A stretch of DNA of 64,000 nucleotides from Spirochaetia bacterium (lineage in GTDB: Bacteria > Spirochaetota > Leptospiria > Leptospirales > Leptonemataceae), in NCBI GenBank assembly GCA_009885105.1, contig VFLI01000026.1, forward strand, positions 1 to 64,000, written 5' to 3'. The notes beneath the pieces were generated by a model that made no database searches, was not told where the DNA came from, and saw only the letters and a list, made by a program, of their open reading frames with translations. The translations under genes were made by a program, and so were the position numbers. Below are positions 18,316 through 27,286 of this stretch, one piece after another; position 1 is the stretch's first letter, and each line of letters begins with the position of its first letter.

Positions 18316-18367
18316 CCCTTTACACCGGAAGTGAAGTTTCACCGGGAGTATCTTTGGAGGTTGGAAT

Positions 18368-19381
18368 ATGAAATCGAACAGCGGATCAGCTCTAAAGGCA
18401 AACAGCCGATCGGACGTAAAGACCAACATTGGGTCGGTCACAAAGACCAGAGGCGGCGAAGCTGTGAAGGCAAAAGTCCACTTCATTGAGGATTATCATC
18501 CCCTTGAAAAAAGAAAGGGGCACCCCCGCCAGAAGGCAGCCGACAACGACGTGGAATCGGCCAATTTCATTCTCTACCGGTATCTGAATGAAATTCATAA
18601 AATCCCTATGATAGAACGAGCCCGGGAGGCCCAACTGGCTCGACTCGCCAGGGACGGAGATCTGGAAGCCAGAAACCAGCTGGTGCTTGCCAACCTGCGT
18701 TTCGTGGTAACCGTAACCAGAAAATACCAGTCCTACGGTTTGAGTATGATGGACCTGATCAATGAAGGCAATATGGGATTGATCAAAGCAGCCGAAAGGT
18801 TCAATCCGGACCGGGGATTTCATTTCATTTCCTACGCTGTCTGGTGGATAAAACAGTCCGTGCTCTATGCCATTCGTCAGAAATCCCATCTGATACGGCT
18901 TCCCGTCAACCGAACAACCGAGCTTCGTCGTCTGGGTGAGGCCGAAATATCCGCGGATCTGATGCACAGCACATCAGCGGGGATGCATTCCCTTGCAGGC
19001 ATGCTCGATATGAAGGTTAAAGACCTCAACCATCTTGTTACAATGAGCCGAGATTTATTGAGCCTGGACGCGCCGATGGGCGAAGGCGAAGATTTTTCTC
19101 TGGGCGAGAACATTCCGGACACTTCCAGCAACAACCAGGAATCCTCTATGGAAAAAGATGAATTGCGGGAATATATCCGAACCTGCCTGGACCACCTGAG
19201 TGAGCAGGAAAAAGGAGTTCTACGGATGCGTTTCGGATTGGAAGGAACCGTGGTCCGGTCTCTTCAGAAGATAGGCAAAACGCTGAATCTTTCCAAAGAA
19301 AGAATCCGTCAGATTGAAAAAAAGGCCATACGGAAAATGAGAACTTGCCAGTGCAGCCAGCTGATGTCTGCCTATCTTTGA
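18368..19381 (+). CDS. RNA polymerase sigma-70 factor, group 2 (RpoD/RpoS-like)
   Basis: A 337-residue primary-like sigma factor. Region 1.2 begins at LYRYLNEIHKIPMI, region 2 has LANLRFVVTVTRKYQ, GLSMMDLINEGNMGLIKAAERF and FHFISYAVWWIKQSVLYAIRQ, region 3 follows IRLPVNRTTELRRLGEAE, and region 4 ends with VLRMRFGLEG and SLQKIGKTLNLSKERIRQIEKKAIRKMR. It lacks region 1.1 and is too short to be the housekeeping RpoD. A strong GGAGG lies at 18355-18359. The first 33 residues form four degenerate octads starting with lysine (KSNSGSAL, KANSRSDV, KTNIGSVT, KTRGGEAV). It sits alone, ahead of a LytTR regulator. It probably directs a stress or stationary-phase programme; that role is inferred. Confidence 0.92.
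   Translation: MKSNSGSALKANSRSDVKTNIGSVTKTRGGEAVKAKVHFIEDYHPLEKRKGHPRQKAADNDVESANFILYRYLNEIHKIPMIERAREAQLARLARDGDLEARNQLVLANLRFVVTVTRKYQSYGLSMMDLINEGNMGLIKAAERFNPDRGFHFISYAVWWIKQSVLYAIRQKSHLIRLPVNRTTELRRLGEAEISADLMHSTSAGMHSLAGMLDMKVKDLNHLVTMSRDLLSLDAPMGEGEDFSLGENIPDTSSNNQESSMEKDELREYIRTCLDHLSEQEKGVLRMRFGLEGTVVRSLQKIGKTLNLSKERIRQIEKKAIRKMRTCQCSQLMSAYL
18371..18466 (+). repeat. Four degenerate 24-base repeats in the sigma factor gene
   Basis: Four successive 24-base units (18371-18394, 18395-18418, 18419-18442, 18443-18466) each encode a lysine-led octad. They are in frame and diverged in sequence, so the similarity is mainly at protein level (K-x-N-x-x-S-x-x). Confidence 0.6.
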
Positions 19382-19486
19382 AAATCGGGGAGGATGAAAC
19401 AGGGAAAATATTTAAGGAAATAACACAATCCGCTTGACCTGATTTATGGTCTGCTCGACTGATCTCCCTGGATACTCAGAGAGAAG

Positions 19487-20227
19487 ATGTCAGCTTCAGT
19501 TAAAGACTTGCGCGTGGTGATCGTCGAAGACGAAGCTCCTACGCGTGATCTTTTAATAAAGTACATTCTCAAACGCCCGGAATTGAAGCTTGTAGGATAC
19601 AGCGGCGACGGCATGGACGCTCTGGAACTGCTGAAACAGACCGAGGTTGATCTTGTTTTTCTCGATATCAATCTGCCCCGGATGTCAGGGCTGGAAATTC
19701 TTAACAACCTGGAGAGACTTCCCTATGTTATTTTTTCCACGGCTCTGCCGGACAAAGCTGTGGAGGCCTATGAATTTGGCGCGATCGATTATCTCTTAAA
19801 ACCTTTCTCGCAGGATAGATTCGATAAATCCGTAAACCGGGCACTGCAGTTCTTCTCACAGAAAGAAGGCGAAAAGGATGCTGCAAAAAAGAATGCAATC
19901 GGTCTTTTCATAATGGAGAAAGGAAATCACTTCCTGGTGCCATATTCTGAAATCATTTACATTACCTCGCACGACAACAATTCGATTGTTCACACGACCT
20001 CCCGGGATTATGAAACCTACAGCAGTCTGAAAACGATGGAAGAGCGCCTGCCGGACACGGAATTCGTGCGAATATACAAAAAGTTCATCATAAATCTAAA
20101 ATTCTTATTTCGGATCGAAAGCGATCAGGCGGGAAACTATACTGTTTATTTAAAAGATGAGGATGAAACCAGCCTGCCCGTCGGCAGAAAATATATTGCA
20201 CGCATCAAGGAACTGATGTCTCACTGA
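19487..20227 (+). CDS. LytTR-family response regulator
   Basis: A 246-residue two-component regulator. The receiver domain (about 7-125) has the acidic pair VIVEDEA, the phosphoacceptor D60 in VFLDINLPRMSG, the threonine/serine at STALPD and lysine in YLLKPF. The C-terminal LytTR DNA-binding domain (about 140-243) has FIMEKGNHFLVPYSEIIYI, TYSSLKTMEERLPDTEFVRIYKKFIINL and LPVGRKYIARIKE. Its partner is clearly the PAS/LytS-type kinase encoded convergently, whose stop overlaps this gene's end by seven bases. A purine-rich GAGAGAAG precedes the ATG. Targets are unknown. Confidence 0.93.
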   Translation: MSASVKDLRVVIVEDEAPTRDLLIKYILKRPELKLVGYSGDGMDALELLKQTEVDLVFLDINLPRMSGLEILNNLERLPYVIFSTALPDKAVEAYEFGAIDYLLKPFSQDRFDKSVNRALQFFSQKEGEKDAAKKNAIGLFIMEKGNHFLVPYSEIIYITSHDNNSIVHTTSRDYETYSSLKTMEERLPDTEFVRIYKKFIINLKFLFRIESDQAGNYTVYLKDEDETSLPVGRKYIARIKELMSH

Positions 20228-21840
20228 TTCAGAAGGCGTTCTTTTTTCATCTGAATGACCACGGTCGCAATCACGCCTCCATCCGGATGATTTTCGATCC
20301 GTAAATCGGATCCTGGAAGATAATACCTGAGCCGCTCCGCTATGCCGCCCAGTGTCCCGGCAAAAATGTTGCTTTTCATCAATCCTACTCCGTTGTCCCG
20401 GACTTTCACCACAGCAATTTCGCCGTCAATCTGGGCCGTCACGGTGACCATGCCCCCTTCGCGCAGGCCGCGAAGCCCGTGCTTGTACGCATTTTCGACA
20501 AGAGGCTGCAGCGTCAGAAGCGGTATTTGAAATTTTGAGAAATCACCTGATTTGCTGATGTCAATTCCGATCATATCCATATGACGCAGACCGATCAGCC
20601 TGGCGTAGTTGGACATGAATTCCCAGGCGACTTCAAATGGAATCATCTCTTTATGAGAATTGTGGATCAGGAACCGATAGTTCTCAGCGAGCATTAGAAT
20701 GGCCTCGTCAGCCAGTTCCGGATTTGTTTCCAGGAAAGCATGAATTACGCTCAGAGTATTGAAAAGAAAATGCGGACTCATGCGGTCCTGTAAAACGCGA
20801 AGATGATTTGTGGTGTGATCGACGCGTGCTTCCGCTTCTTTACGCTGTGTGATGTCGCTGTGAATGGCCACAAAGCGCAGCGGTTTTCCAGACGAATCGA
20901 CAATGGGAGAAATCGTTGTGTCAGCCCAGTACATGGTTCCGTCTTTTTTTAGGTTGCGTATTTCTCCTTTCCAGATATTTCCCTGCGAAATTGTTTTCCA
21001 CATAGTGTCAAAAAATTCGCGCGGATGGTATCCAGAATTCATGATTCTGTGAGTCTGACCGATCAGCTCTTTGCGCGACCATCCGCTGATTCCGCAGAAA
21101 TTATCGTTCACCTCAATGATTTCCCCTTTTTCATCCGTAATGGAAACCATCGCAGCGGCGTTCAGCGCCTGGCGGAACCGCGCCATTTCTCCGTACGCGT
21201 CTCCCAGATTGCGGTAGGCTGTCTCCAGTTTCCGGGTCTGCGACTGAAGATCCGATTCGCGGCGGGTCAGAATTACATTCATGCTCTGCAGTCTTTCATT
21301 GGCAATTTCCAGTTCTCTTGTTCGCAGGAGAGCCTCCGCCTCCATTTTTGCCGCGCGTGTCTGGAGAGCTTTGTTCTGCACCGCTGCCTGCTCTTCCGTG
21401 GTTTTTTTTTCTGTGATATCAACAGTGTGAACCACAACCCCCTGGGGATGGGGTGTAATATGCACATCAAAAGAACCGGTTCTCCCGTCCGGGTAAGTGA
21501 ATACAGTCTGGAGGCTCTGCGGCTCTCTGTCGTGCATCACGGTTTCCATCTTGTGGAAGAGCGGCGTTGATTCGATGCCGGGATAGCATTCCATCATTGT
21601 CCGGCCGATGATCTCTTCACGTTTTTTTCTTGAATGTTCGACGGCCGTCCTGTTCAGATACAGATAACGCCAGTCACGGGTAATTATCTGACAACCCTCA
21701 GGCATGTCATCAATCACCGCGCGTATAGCGGATGCTTCAAGAGATTGAAATTCGCTGCCGGAATCCAGAGCTCCGGAGATGGCGGAAAAAATTGCGTCAG
21801 TCAAGAGGATAGTCCTCCCGGGATCCTTGGAAAAAATCAC
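20221..21840 (-). CDS. Soluble PAS sensor histidine kinase, LytS type
   Basis: A 539-residue kinase without visible membrane segments. It has a PAS domain at about 35-145, a long charged coiled coil at about 145-225, a second PAS/PAC domain at about 226-335 (ITDEKGEIIEVNDNFCGISG, then GEIRNLKKDGTMYW), the His_kinase domain with the phosphoacceptor H357 in MSPHFLFNTLS, and a HATPase domain with LQPLVENAYKHGL and VRDNGVGL. It should phosphorylate the convergent LytTR regulator. The start is GTG at 21840. The 3' ends of the two genes overlap by seven bases, so their transcripts run into each other. Because the protein is cytoplasmic, the signal is presumably internal, such as redox or a small ligand. 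Confidence 0.92.
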   Translation of the reverse strand: MIFSKDPGRTILLTDAIFSAISGALDSGSEFQSLEASAIRAVIDDMPEGCQIITRDWRYLYLNRTAVEHSRKKREEIIGRTMMECYPGIESTPLFHKMETVMHDREPQSLQTVFTYPDGRTGSFDVHITPHPQGVVVHTVDITEKKTTEEQAAVQNKALQTRAAKMEAEALLRTRELEIANERLQSMNVILTRRESDLQSQTRKLETAYRNLGDAYGEMARFRQALNAAAMVSITDEKGEIIEVNDNFCGISGWSRKELIGQTHRIMNSGYHPREFFDTMWKTISQGNIWKGEIRNLKKDGTMYWADTTISPIVDSSGKPLRFVAIHSDITQRKEAEARVDHTTNHLRVLQDRMSPHFLFNTLSVIHAFLETNPELADEAILMLAENYRFLIHNSHKEMIPFEVAWEFMSNYARLIGLRHMDMIGIDISKSGDFSKFQIPLLTLQPLVENAYKHGLRGLREGGMVTVTAQIDGEIAVVKVRDNGVGLMKSNIFAGTLGGIAERLRYYLPGSDLRIENHPDGGVIATVVIQMKKERLLNQ

Positions 21841-21945
21841 GCTCTATACCAAGAGTTTCCCTCAGCTCCCAATTGTAAAGAACATCCGCGAGCCGTAAAT
21901 CATAGCGCCGACGTCAGGATTTCGGACCAAACCGATCTCAGAAAA

Positions 21946-23622
21946 TCAATTTAAAATGAAATACAGGCCGGCATATGAGGCAGCCAAAACTCCGACAGAA
22001 ATCTGTGCGGCCCGCAGTCCGCGCGGCTCCCTGTTTTCCATCATCAGCAGAGGCAGAAGAGTCAGCGCGGCAAATTCCGAATGCACGAGATGATAGCCGT
22101 AAAGCAGCGGAAAAAAAAGAGCAAGCAGAAACATCCCCAGAAAATTTGCCGCATTGTTCTTCCTGTCTCCCGAAAAATAAGTATACAGCATGTATGCTGT
22201 GATGCAGGAAAAGAATAATAAACCAAGAATGCCGGTATCGCTCAGCAGACCGGAAAAAAAAGTTGCAGGATTGTCCGCCGGCAGAAGCGGACGGGATACT
22301 CGAAGCGGAGCGGTGAATACCATAAAACTATTCAGGCCGCTTCCAATGAAAGGGTGATCCAGAAATATTTTCCAGCCTGCCAGAAACAGCTCCACGCGCG
22401 GCGTATCCAGGGACCGCAGCGCGCGGTCAGCATTGCCCATCGATACAAACTCGATAATACGGCTTCCTTCATTCATCAATCGCGCCAGAGACGGAATATG
22501 CTGCACGGTGATGTACAATACTGCAGCCAGTGCAGGCAAAGCAGCCGTGATAATAGCCCGTATCAGGAATCCCTTGAAATGCATTTTATCAAGCTTTTCC
22601 GGCCTGCGCGGGGGAAGCAATGGTAGTTTAGTGATATATACAATTAATATTGTAAATATAATTCCAATGACAGTCAAATAGTAACCCCTTCCCTGATGAA
22701 TTCCCAGAAGCGCGGTAAGCAGGAAGGCTGAGAAATAATAAACTCCGCGCTTTTCACGGACCACAGGCGGCAAATACTTCTGAATAAAAAAAAGACAGTA
22801 TAACGACGAAAAAATCATGAACGGGATAAAGAGCGTGGCGGCGCCGGAATCAGAAAAAAGCCCCGGCAGACGTCCAGCCGACTGACTCAGTGCGCTGCCG
22901 GCATACAGCCTCCGGACACCGGCTTCCTCCATGAGCAGCGCGATGAACGCAAACACGGAACCAAAGCAGATTCCACGAATGAACGATTCGGCGGGCCCGG
23001 ATGATTCCTTTGCTGCAAAATTCATGCTTCTGTCGACGCAGAGGAAAACCAGGGGTCCCGTGCAGTGCAGTGTCGCAAGCAGACAGAGATAGAATGCATA
23101 ATTCGCGCTGACACCCGCTCCCAGATCTCTGTCCTGAAAAAGAGCCCCCGTCCGGAATGGAGCGAAAAAATCCAGATAGGCACGGACAGCAAGAAACAGA
23201 AAAAAAACGCAGAGGATTGCAGGAAAAAAGAATCTCTCAGGTATCTGACTGGCCCTCCGCATGTCAGATCTGAATATGAATTCATATCCGGCTCTTGCCG
23301 TCAGACCGGCGGCCATTCCGGAAAAAAAAGGAAACAGAAGATTGTGCGAATCATGACCCAGTATTATAGAAAATATTCTGGGAAGAGTGACAGCGGCGGC
23401 CGCTGCAAGAAAATATCGCAGGTTCGGCTTAAAAAAAACAATACCGCCGGCCGCCAGCCATTCAAGTGCACAAAGAATTTTAAAATTGCGCTCAGCCAGA
23501 TGACCGACCTTAAAAAAGAGGACAAGACAGACGATACCGGCCGCCTGAAAGAAAATCGCAAGGACTACGGCGGCTCTTCTGGCAGAATATTTATCCGGCT
23601 GTGATCCGCTGAAATAATCCAT
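21946..23622 (-). CDS. O-antigen ligase-like membrane protein
   Basis: A 558-residue inner-membrane protein with about twelve or more hydrophobic segments. The Wzy/WaaL-type signature is in the second half: ITKL loop, then the large periplasmic loop with RALRSLDTPRVELFLAGWKIF followed by DHPFIGSGLNSF, the usual ligase family landmark. It probably joins polymer or oligosaccharide to lipid A core or polymerises O-units. It follows the UbiD-family gene by a few bases, with GGGAG ahead of two possible starts; the ATG at 23622 has ideal spacing, the ATG at 23628 is too close. The pairing with a decarboxylase is odd, and the two may simply share a transcript. Confidence 0.78.
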   Translation of the reverse strand: MDYFSGSQPDKYSARRAAVVLAIFFQAAGIVCLVLFFKVGHLAERNFKILCALEWLAAGGIVFFKPNLRYFLAAAAAVTLPRIFSIILGHDSHNLLFPFFSGMAAGLTARAGYEFIFRSDMRRASQIPERFFFPAILCVFFLFLAVRAYLDFFAPFRTGALFQDRDLGAGVSANYAFYLCLLATLHCTGPLVFLCVDRSMNFAAKESSGPAESFIRGICFGSVFAFIALLMEEAGVRRLYAGSALSQSAGRLPGLFSDSGAATLFIPFMIFSSLYCLFFIQKYLPPVVREKRGVYYFSAFLLTALLGIHQGRGYYLTVIGIIFTILIVYITKLPLLPPRRPEKLDKMHFKGFLIRAIITAALPALAAVLYITVQHIPSLARLMNEGSRIIEFVSMGNADRALRSLDTPRVELFLAGWKIFLDHPFIGSGLNSFMVFTAPLRVSRPLLPADNPATFFSGLLSDTGILGLLFFSCITAYMLYTYFSGDRKNNAANFLGMFLLALFFPLLYGYHLVHSEFAALTLLPLLMMENREPRGLRAAQISVGVLAASYAGLYFILN

Positions 23623-23637
23623 AATCATCTCTCCCTG

Positions 23638-25551
23638 TCATGGTCGGGGCACGGAAAAAGGTTCCTCTGCGAACATTTCTTTCCACTTGTTGTCTACAAT
23701 GCGGATCGTTTTCCTATCCATAAGATTTTCAACAGGCCAGCTGCGATCGTAACCGTCATGGATATTTTTTGCGGTGCAGTCCACAATAAGGATGCGTCCC
23801 GTGGGACCGTCAACAAACAGAAGGTCCCGCAGAGGATCCGTATTTCCAAACAGTCTCCACAGAACCATTGAATCCTGCGTCACATCATCGCCTCCGGGAA
23901 CAACGATAACAATCTTATAAAATACACTTTTTCGTCTCAAATCCAGCGCTTTGAGAGTTTTTTCATGAATTTTTCCCATACCCGGCTTCTTATCAATGCT
24001 CAAAATTAAAACAGGATTGGCCAGACGCACTCCATAAAGCCTGGCCCCCGTGCAGATCAGTCCCTTCTTCTTCAGCGCGCTTTTAACAACGTTCATGTCC
24101 GGAGGTCGGACATCTCTTTTATTTTTCTTTTTCACTCTGACGATGCGGCCGGCGGCAGAAGATCCCGGCAATTCTTCGGTCATCTTGGTGGTCGCATCTA
24201 CGCCGAGCTTCCCTCCGTAGAGGGGTCGCAGCCCGCTGTGATCCAGCTGATCGAGGATCCCCTCCGTGAGGAAGAGATCGTTAGATAGATCGATTGTGTT
24301 AAGAATATGATCGAGCAGTTTTTTTCCCGAATGGATATCGACGCCGGCGTCCACGGTTACGATGGATTTGGCGAATGACATCTGGGAAAAACCCCAGAGA
24401 TGGCTCATCAGTCTTCGCGCCTGAAATGGAAAATGTTTCTGAATTGAAAAAACCGCGCAGTTGTGAAAGCAGCCGTCCCAGGGCAGCATCTGATCCTCAA
24501 CTTCGGGCGCGATGAACTGCAGCATCGGCAGAAAAAGGCGTTCCGTCGCCCGTGCCAGATAGCAGTCCTCCTGCGGACTCCGCCCGACAACGGTGGCGGT
24601 GTAAACGGGATCCTTTCGCATGGTTATTGCCGTGATATGAAACACGGGAAATTTTTCCACGGGCGTGTAGTAACCCGTATGATCGCCGAATGGGCCCTCA
24701 TCCGCAAAATCATCAGGGTCGACATAACCCTCAATTACGATCTCCGATTCGGCAGGAACCTCTAGATTGTTGGTTATGCAGCGGACAGTGCGCACGGGTT
24801 TTCCGCGGATGAAACCCGCAAGAAGCAGTTCGTTGATGCCCGGAGGCAGCGGTGCAGTCGCTGAGAAAATTATTGACGGATCCGCGCCGATCACAACGGA
24901 GACCGGCATACGACGCCCCGCTTCGCGATATTCGCTGAAAAAATGCGAGCCGTCCTTGTGGATCTGCCAGTGCATGGCCGTGCTGTTTTTATCCAGGACC
25001 TGCATTCGGTACATGCCAAGATTTTTCGCACCCGTGCGCAGCGACTGCGTGACGGTCAGTCCCAGAGTAATAAATCGTCCGCCGTCCAGGGGCCAGGTTT
25101 TCAAAACCGGAATCTCGTCAATATTGATCTGATTTCCCGTAAGAACAATCTCCTGGCAGGGCGCTCTGCCGAAGCGCAGTTTTCTGGGAGGGGCCTTCAG
25201 AACCGTTGACGCCTGAGAGAATAGAGTCATCATCTCCGCTGCAGACCCGGGCTTTCGCATATTCATAATCTTCAGGAGTTCCCGAATCTTCTGCGCGATC
25301 TCGTCGAGACCGCGTCCGCCGAAGGCGAGTTCCATTCGTCTGTCAGAGCCGAAGGCGTTGATCAGAACGGGCATCCGGCTGCCTTCAACATTTTCAAAAA
25401 GAAGCGCCCTGCCTCCTCCCGCAGAGCGAATCTGTCGAAAATAGATTTCCGAAATCTCCAGATCACGGCTGACCGGCGTTCTGATCCTTACAAGTTCTTC
25501 CGCCTTCTCCAGCGCGAGAATATATTCTTTAATATTTTTATAGTATTTCAT
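23638..25551 (-). CDS. UbiD-family decarboxylase
   Basis: A 637-residue member of the UbiD family, prenylated-FMN-dependent (de)carboxylases of aromatic or unsaturated acids. It shows the family landmarks: GGRALLFENVEGS near residue 47, the manganese/prFMN region MHWQIHKDGSHFF, GPFGDHTGYYTPVEKFPVFHI with the acidic site region, and LDHSGLRPLYGGKLGVDATTKM. It is longer than the 480-500 residues usual for UbiD, with a C-terminal extension of about 100 residues resembling the larger menaquinone-type group. The role could be in quinone synthesis, but no UbiX partner is present in the window. Start is ATG at 25551 with no clear Shine-Dalgarno. Confidence 0.88.
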   Translation of the reverse strand: MKYYKNIKEYILALEKAEELVRIRTPVSRDLEISEIYFRQIRSAGGGRALLFENVEGSRMPVLINAFGSDRRMELAFGGRGLDEIAQKIRELLKIMNMRKPGSAAEMMTLFSQASTVLKAPPRKLRFGRAPCQEIVLTGNQINIDEIPVLKTWPLDGGRFITLGLTVTQSLRTGAKNLGMYRMQVLDKNSTAMHWQIHKDGSHFFSEYREAGRRMPVSVVIGADPSIIFSATAPLPPGINELLLAGFIRGKPVRTVRCITNNLEVPAESEIVIEGYVDPDDFADEGPFGDHTGYYTPVEKFPVFHITAITMRKDPVYTATVVGRSPQEDCYLARATERLFLPMLQFIAPEVEDQMLPWDGCFHNCAVFSIQKHFPFQARRLMSHLWGFSQMSFAKSIVTVDAGVDIHSGKKLLDHILNTIDLSNDLFLTEGILDQLDHSGLRPLYGGKLGVDATTKMTEELPGSSAAGRIVRVKKKNKRDVRPPDMNVVKSALKKKGLICTGARLYGVRLANPVLILSIDKKPGMGKIHEKTLKALDLRRKSVFYKIVIVVPGGDDVTQDSMVLWRLFGNTDPLRDLLFVDGPTGRILIVDCTAKNIHDGYDRSWPVENLMDRKTIRIVDNKWKEMFAEEPFSVPRP

Positions 25552-25773
25552 TATTGATTTGACTCAAAACCGGCCTCATATTGATAGACGACGGCCCTGA
25601 AATTCGATTATCCAGACGACTTTCTTACTTATTTATGTCAATACTATTTCATTCCCCGGTTACTGTCTGGAAACAAAAGTCCGTGAGAGTCATAAATGAG
25701 TTTGATGAGCCGCCAGGCATCATATATTTATTAAAGGGGTTGCGCACACCGGTGCGATACGGACAGTCAGTTC

Positions 25774-26757
25774 ATGCTTCGAATTCTCGATTTTAATGTC
25801 TGGTCTGGCCTGACATATCTGGGCAGCTTCCACATGGGCCGTTACGGCGATCATGACTTCAAAATGAGAAGATACTCCGCCATGATGGCGCAGATCCGAA
25901 AATTGAAACCGGATATAATCTGCCTGCATGAGCTCAATCCCGTCGCCGCCATGTCGAAAGAAATCGCTCGAACCCTGGACATGGACTGCTTCTATCATCC
26001 GCATATGGGTGGGATTCGAATCGGCCCTGTCGGCATTCCCTGGAATCTACAGGAAGGGGATGCGATATTCGCCCGTCGAGAACTGAAGCTTCGTCCTCTG
26101 GGACGCGCACGACTGAGCGGCGGCTGGGTCAGCCGGTATGCGTCGTTTCATACTTCAGACACAACACAGATACTCGGAGCGCAGATACAGACGAGTGGCA
26201 GAACAATTCCAATTTTCAGCACTCACTGGCATGCTGGCGTGATACCCGGACCGGACATTATTAAGAAAGCGGAAGCAATTTTCCGAGATGAAAATATTTC
26301 CCGGAAGAGAATCGACAGAACTCTGAAGCTGCTTGAAAAAAACAGCGTTATTCGCGCGATGGAATCTGAAATAACTCTGCGCTTCATCGACCGTCATTCA
26401 AAGGGAGGCTGCATACTCACCGGAGATTTCAACGCCAATCCGGACACACCGGAGATTCAGAATCTAAAATCGGCCGGTTTTCGTGATGCATTCGCAGAGA
26501 AACATCCAGGTGTTTTCGGCGCGACATGGGACCGCAAAAACAATATTCATCATAAAAAATTCTATACGGAAGATGACAGTGATCTGTACCTGCGGCTTAA
26601 CTATACCCGCCTTAAAAATCCGCACAGATTTGATTATATTTTCTTCCAGACCGATTTCTTGAAGCTGAAGAAATGCGATATTGTAATGAAGAAGATTATC
26701 GACGGCGTGCAGGCCAGCGATCATTTCGGCATTGCCGCCGATTTTGAAGTTTCCTGA
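25774..26757 (+). CDS. Endonuclease/exonuclease/phosphatase family protein
   Basis: A 327-residue metal-dependent hydrolase of the EEP fold. Motifs appear in order: LRILDFNVWSGL at the N-terminus, CLHELNP with the metal-binding glutamate (about 51-57), IFSTHWHAG with the catalytic histidine (about 148-156), LTGDFNANPDTPE (about 214-226) and the final SDHFGI (about 316-321). The target may be a phosphodiester in nucleic acid, lipid or inositol phosphate; the sequence does not decide. No signal peptide is visible, so it appears cytoplasmic. It is transcribed divergently from the UbiD gene over a 222-base gap and seems monocistronic. Confidence 0.88.
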   Translation: MLRILDFNVWSGLTYLGSFHMGRYGDHDFKMRRYSAMMAQIRKLKPDIICLHELNPVAAMSKEIARTLDMDCFYHPHMGGIRIGPVGIPWNLQEGDAIFARRELKLRPLGRARLSGGWVSRYASFHTSDTTQILGAQIQTSGRTIPIFSTHWHAGVIPGPDIIKKAEAIFRDENISRKRIDRTLKLLEKNSVIRAMESEITLRFIDRHSKGGCILTGDFNANPDTPEIQNLKSAGFRDAFAEKHPGVFGATWDRKNNIHHKKFYTEDDSDLYLRLNYTRLKNPHRFDYIFFQTDFLKLKKCDIVMKKIIDGVQASDHFGIAADFEVS

Positions 26758-26815
26758 GCCAACAGTCCGGAATTACACCGGGTAAAAAACAAATTTTTAG
26801 GTTGACTGTACACTC

Positions 26816-26825
26816 GTCCGCGGAC
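26816..26825. other. Perfect ten-base palindrome upstream of the PilZ gene
   Basis: GTCCGCGGAC is a perfect palindrome about 60 bases ahead of the PilZ start, just after a TTGACT (26802-26807). It may be an operator or chance; no convincing -10 box stands at 17 bases from the TTGACT. Confidence 0.3.
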
Positions 26826-26884
26826 AAAAAGAAACTTAATAAGTATTATTTACTATTACTATGTTTGAGCACGGACGGTAAAGC

Positions 26885-27286
26885 ATGACGGATTCGATGA
26901 CAGGCAGTGCGGCAGAAAGACGAAAGTTTCACAGGGTAAAAAAAGAATTTATCACTTACTTTGAAATAGTGGAATCGGATCTCGATGTGAATCTTGCGGG
27001 TAAAATGAAATCGCAGGACATCAGCACGGGCGGTATGCTCTTTGAAGGTTCCACAATGCTCTCGATGGGCTCCGTGCTGAAACTGGATCTGCAGGTTCCG
27101 GAAAATAAAAAACCTCTGCGAGTTTTTGCCCGCGTTGTGCGTCTGGAGGAAATCACAGAAGATATAAAGTATGAAATTGGAGTTGTTTTCGTCAATCTGA
27201 CGGATGACCAAAAGCGGATTGTTCAGCAGATTCTGGGTCAGCAGACGGACACCTCGGCCCGCTCAACGCCGCTCCAGACTTCCTGA
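26885..27286 (+). CDS. PilZ-domain c-di-GMP effector
   Basis: A 133-residue stand-alone PilZ protein. It has both c-di-GMP binding motifs: RxxxR as R13-R17 within ERRKFHRVKK, and D/NxSxxG as D45-G50 within DISTGG. The rest is a beta barrel with VLKLDLQVPE and VFARVVRLEE, ending in a helix with DQKRIVQQIL. It is about the size of single-domain PilZ proteins, so it probably acts by binding a partner protein in response to c-di-GMP. The first ten residues are likely flexible. The 3' end overlaps the convergent gene by 24 bases. Confidence 0.9.
   Translation: MTDSMTGSAAERRKFHRVKKEFITYFEIVESDLDVNLAGKMKSQDISTGGMLFEGSTMLSMGSVLKLDLQVPENKKPLRVFARVVRLEEITEDIKYEIGVVFVNLTDDQKRIVQQILGQQTDTSARSTPLQTS

Noticed and set aside
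25581-25796. 71-codon forward frame before the EEP gene
   Set aside because: No family feature and overlaps the EEP gene start in another frame.
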